From positions 1 to 6,659 of the forward strand of contig CAJXDJ010000049.1 of the NCBI GenBank assembly GCA_913052045.1: 6,659 nt of DNA, read 5' to 3'. Under the pieces are notes generated by a model. It was given only the letters and a program-made list of their open reading frames with translations. It did not search any database and had not been told where the DNA came from. This document shows positions 6,228 through 6,659 of the stretch, one piece after another. Source of the DNA: an uncultured Dehalococcoidia bacterium (lineage in GTDB: Bacteria; Chloroflexota; Dehalococcoidia; Lucifugimonadales; GCA-2712585). Position 1 is the first letter of the stretch. The number at the start of each line of letters is the position of its first letter. The position numbers and the translations under genes are program-made.

Positions 6228-6256
6228 AGTATCTTATTCAAACGACGTGGTGTCAA
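6228..6256 (-). promoter_or_regulatory. Sigma70-type promoter of the LLM-hydrolase operon
   Basis: On the minus strand a perfect TTGACA (6256-6251) is followed after exactly 17 bp by GATACT (6233-6228), with four of six bases matching the -10 consensus. Transcription would begin near 6221, about 30 nt before the ATG of the first gene. This layout (17-bp spacer, roughly 30-nt leader) matches the promoter of the oxidase operon. Confidence 0.6.
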
Positions 6257-6313
6257 CGCCAACACTAAATCGCTATGGTACAATTCCTAAACTCTGTATC
6301 AGGCACTAATACA

Positions 6314-6659
6314 ATGAACAATAAAGGTAGAGTCGAAATAAAGTTCCCTGCCAAAATGATTGACCAAAAATGGCAGCGGATCTGGGAAGAACGTGGTCTT
6401 AACAAAATAGACGACAACAGCTCTAAGCCTAAATGGTATGAATTAACAATGTATCCATATCCATCGGGTGATTTGCATATAGGCCACTGGTACGCTATGG
6501 CACCGGCAGATGCCCACGCACGCTTTCGAAGGATGCAAGGGTATAACGTACTACATCCAATGGGATTCGACGCATTCGGCCTTCCAGCAGAGAACGCGGC
6601 CATCCTTAGGGGTATCCATCCGAAAAAATGGACCATGGACAACATTGACCGTATGCGGT
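6314..6659 (+). CDS. leuS: Leucyl-tRNA synthetase, N-terminal part (runs off the window)
   Basis: The first 115 codons of a class I aminoacyl-tRNA synthetase that charges tRNA-Leu with leucine; the gene continues past the end. The frame shows the KWQRIWEE helix (19-26), KWYELTMYPYPSGDLHIGHW (40-59) with the HIGH ATP-binding motif at 55-58, then YNVLHPMGFDAFGLPAENAA (77-96), all characteristic of bacterial LeuRS. The GHWYAMAPADAHARF version resembles Chloroflexota/Dehalococcoidia enzymes as I remember them. I chose ATG 6314 because homologues start roughly this far before the KWQ helix. An in-frame ATG at 6275 would add 13 residues (MVQFLNSVSGTNT). Neither has a strong Shine-Dalgarno. The stop just upstream of 6275 excludes longer forms. 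It is divergent from the LLM operon and probably a housekeeping neighbour unrelated to it. Confidence 0.93.
   Translation, partial: MNNKGRVEIKFPAKMIDQKWQRIWEERGLNKIDDNSSKPKWYELTMYPYPSGDLHIGHWYAMAPADAHARFRRMQGYNVLHPMGFDAFGLPAENAAILRGIHPKKWTMDNIDRMR

Noticed and set aside
6250..6265. Dyad GTGT-N8-ACAC beside the leftward promoter -35 box, considered as an operator
   Set aside because: Arms of only 4 bp and no second copy near the other promoter; not enough to call a regulator site.
6275..6313. Upstream in-frame ATG as the leuS start
   Set aside because: It would add 13 residues with no resemblance to LeuRS and has no Shine-Dalgarno; ATG 6314 fits the family's usual N-terminus better, although its own ribosome-binding site is weak too.
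6265..6645. Open frame of 126 codons on the minus strand
   Set aside because: It is antisense to the clear leuS coding sequence and shows no recognisable domain.

Overview
The window looks like a piece of a bacterial chromosome with moderate, somewhat AT-rich composition (by eye, low-to-mid 40s % G+C). The partial leuS at the right end has a HIGH-motif context (DLHIGHWYAMAPADAHAR) that, from memory, resembles leucyl-tRNA synthetases of Chloroflexota/Dehalococcoidia. That affinity, plus several flavin-dependent oxidoreductases close together, fits a SAR202-like marine lineage, which is known for expanded families of flavin-dependent monooxygenases. This placement is inference, not proof.

Layout from left to right. 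(1) Positions 3-579, minus strand: the C-terminal part of a MobA/MocA-type nucleotidyltransferase (3-335). Its N-terminal half (336-579) can only be followed by changing frame, so the gene appears to be broken. (2) Positions 585-3045, plus strand: a good sigma70-type promoter (TTGACG-17-TATCAT), a strong Shine-Dalgarno sequence and a TTG start lead into two tandem paralogous FMN-dependent alpha-hydroxy-acid oxidase/dehydrogenase genes joined by an ATGA overlap. (3) Positions 3042-6190, minus strand: an operon read from right to left with an F420-type luciferase-like oxidoreductase, an alpha/beta hydrolase (GTG start), a LuxA-like luciferase-family monooxygenase and, after a 68-bp gap, a small hypothetical membrane protein whose stop codon overlaps that of the second oxidase. 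The first three genes are 32-34 bp apart and each has a clear ribosome-binding site. (4) Positions 6191-6313: an intergenic region whose candidate divergent promoters overlap. (5) Position 6314 to the end, plus strand: the start of leuS.

The leftward operon reads as a small catabolic cassette: two flavin/F420 oxidoreductases flank a hydrolase that could cleave an ester, lactone or C-C bond made by an oxygenase. The two convergent alpha-hydroxy-acid oxidases could work on hydroxy-acid products, but no sequence evidence links the two operons other than adjacency. The most unusual features are in the oxidase pair. The two paralogs have reciprocal Tyr-to-Phe changes at the two active-site tyrosines of the family, both have lost two other substrate-pocket residues, and both carry a SHOCT-like C-terminal extension that canonical glycolate oxidase lacks. 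I saw no tRNA, rRNA, CRISPR array, insertion sequence or clear intrinsic terminator.
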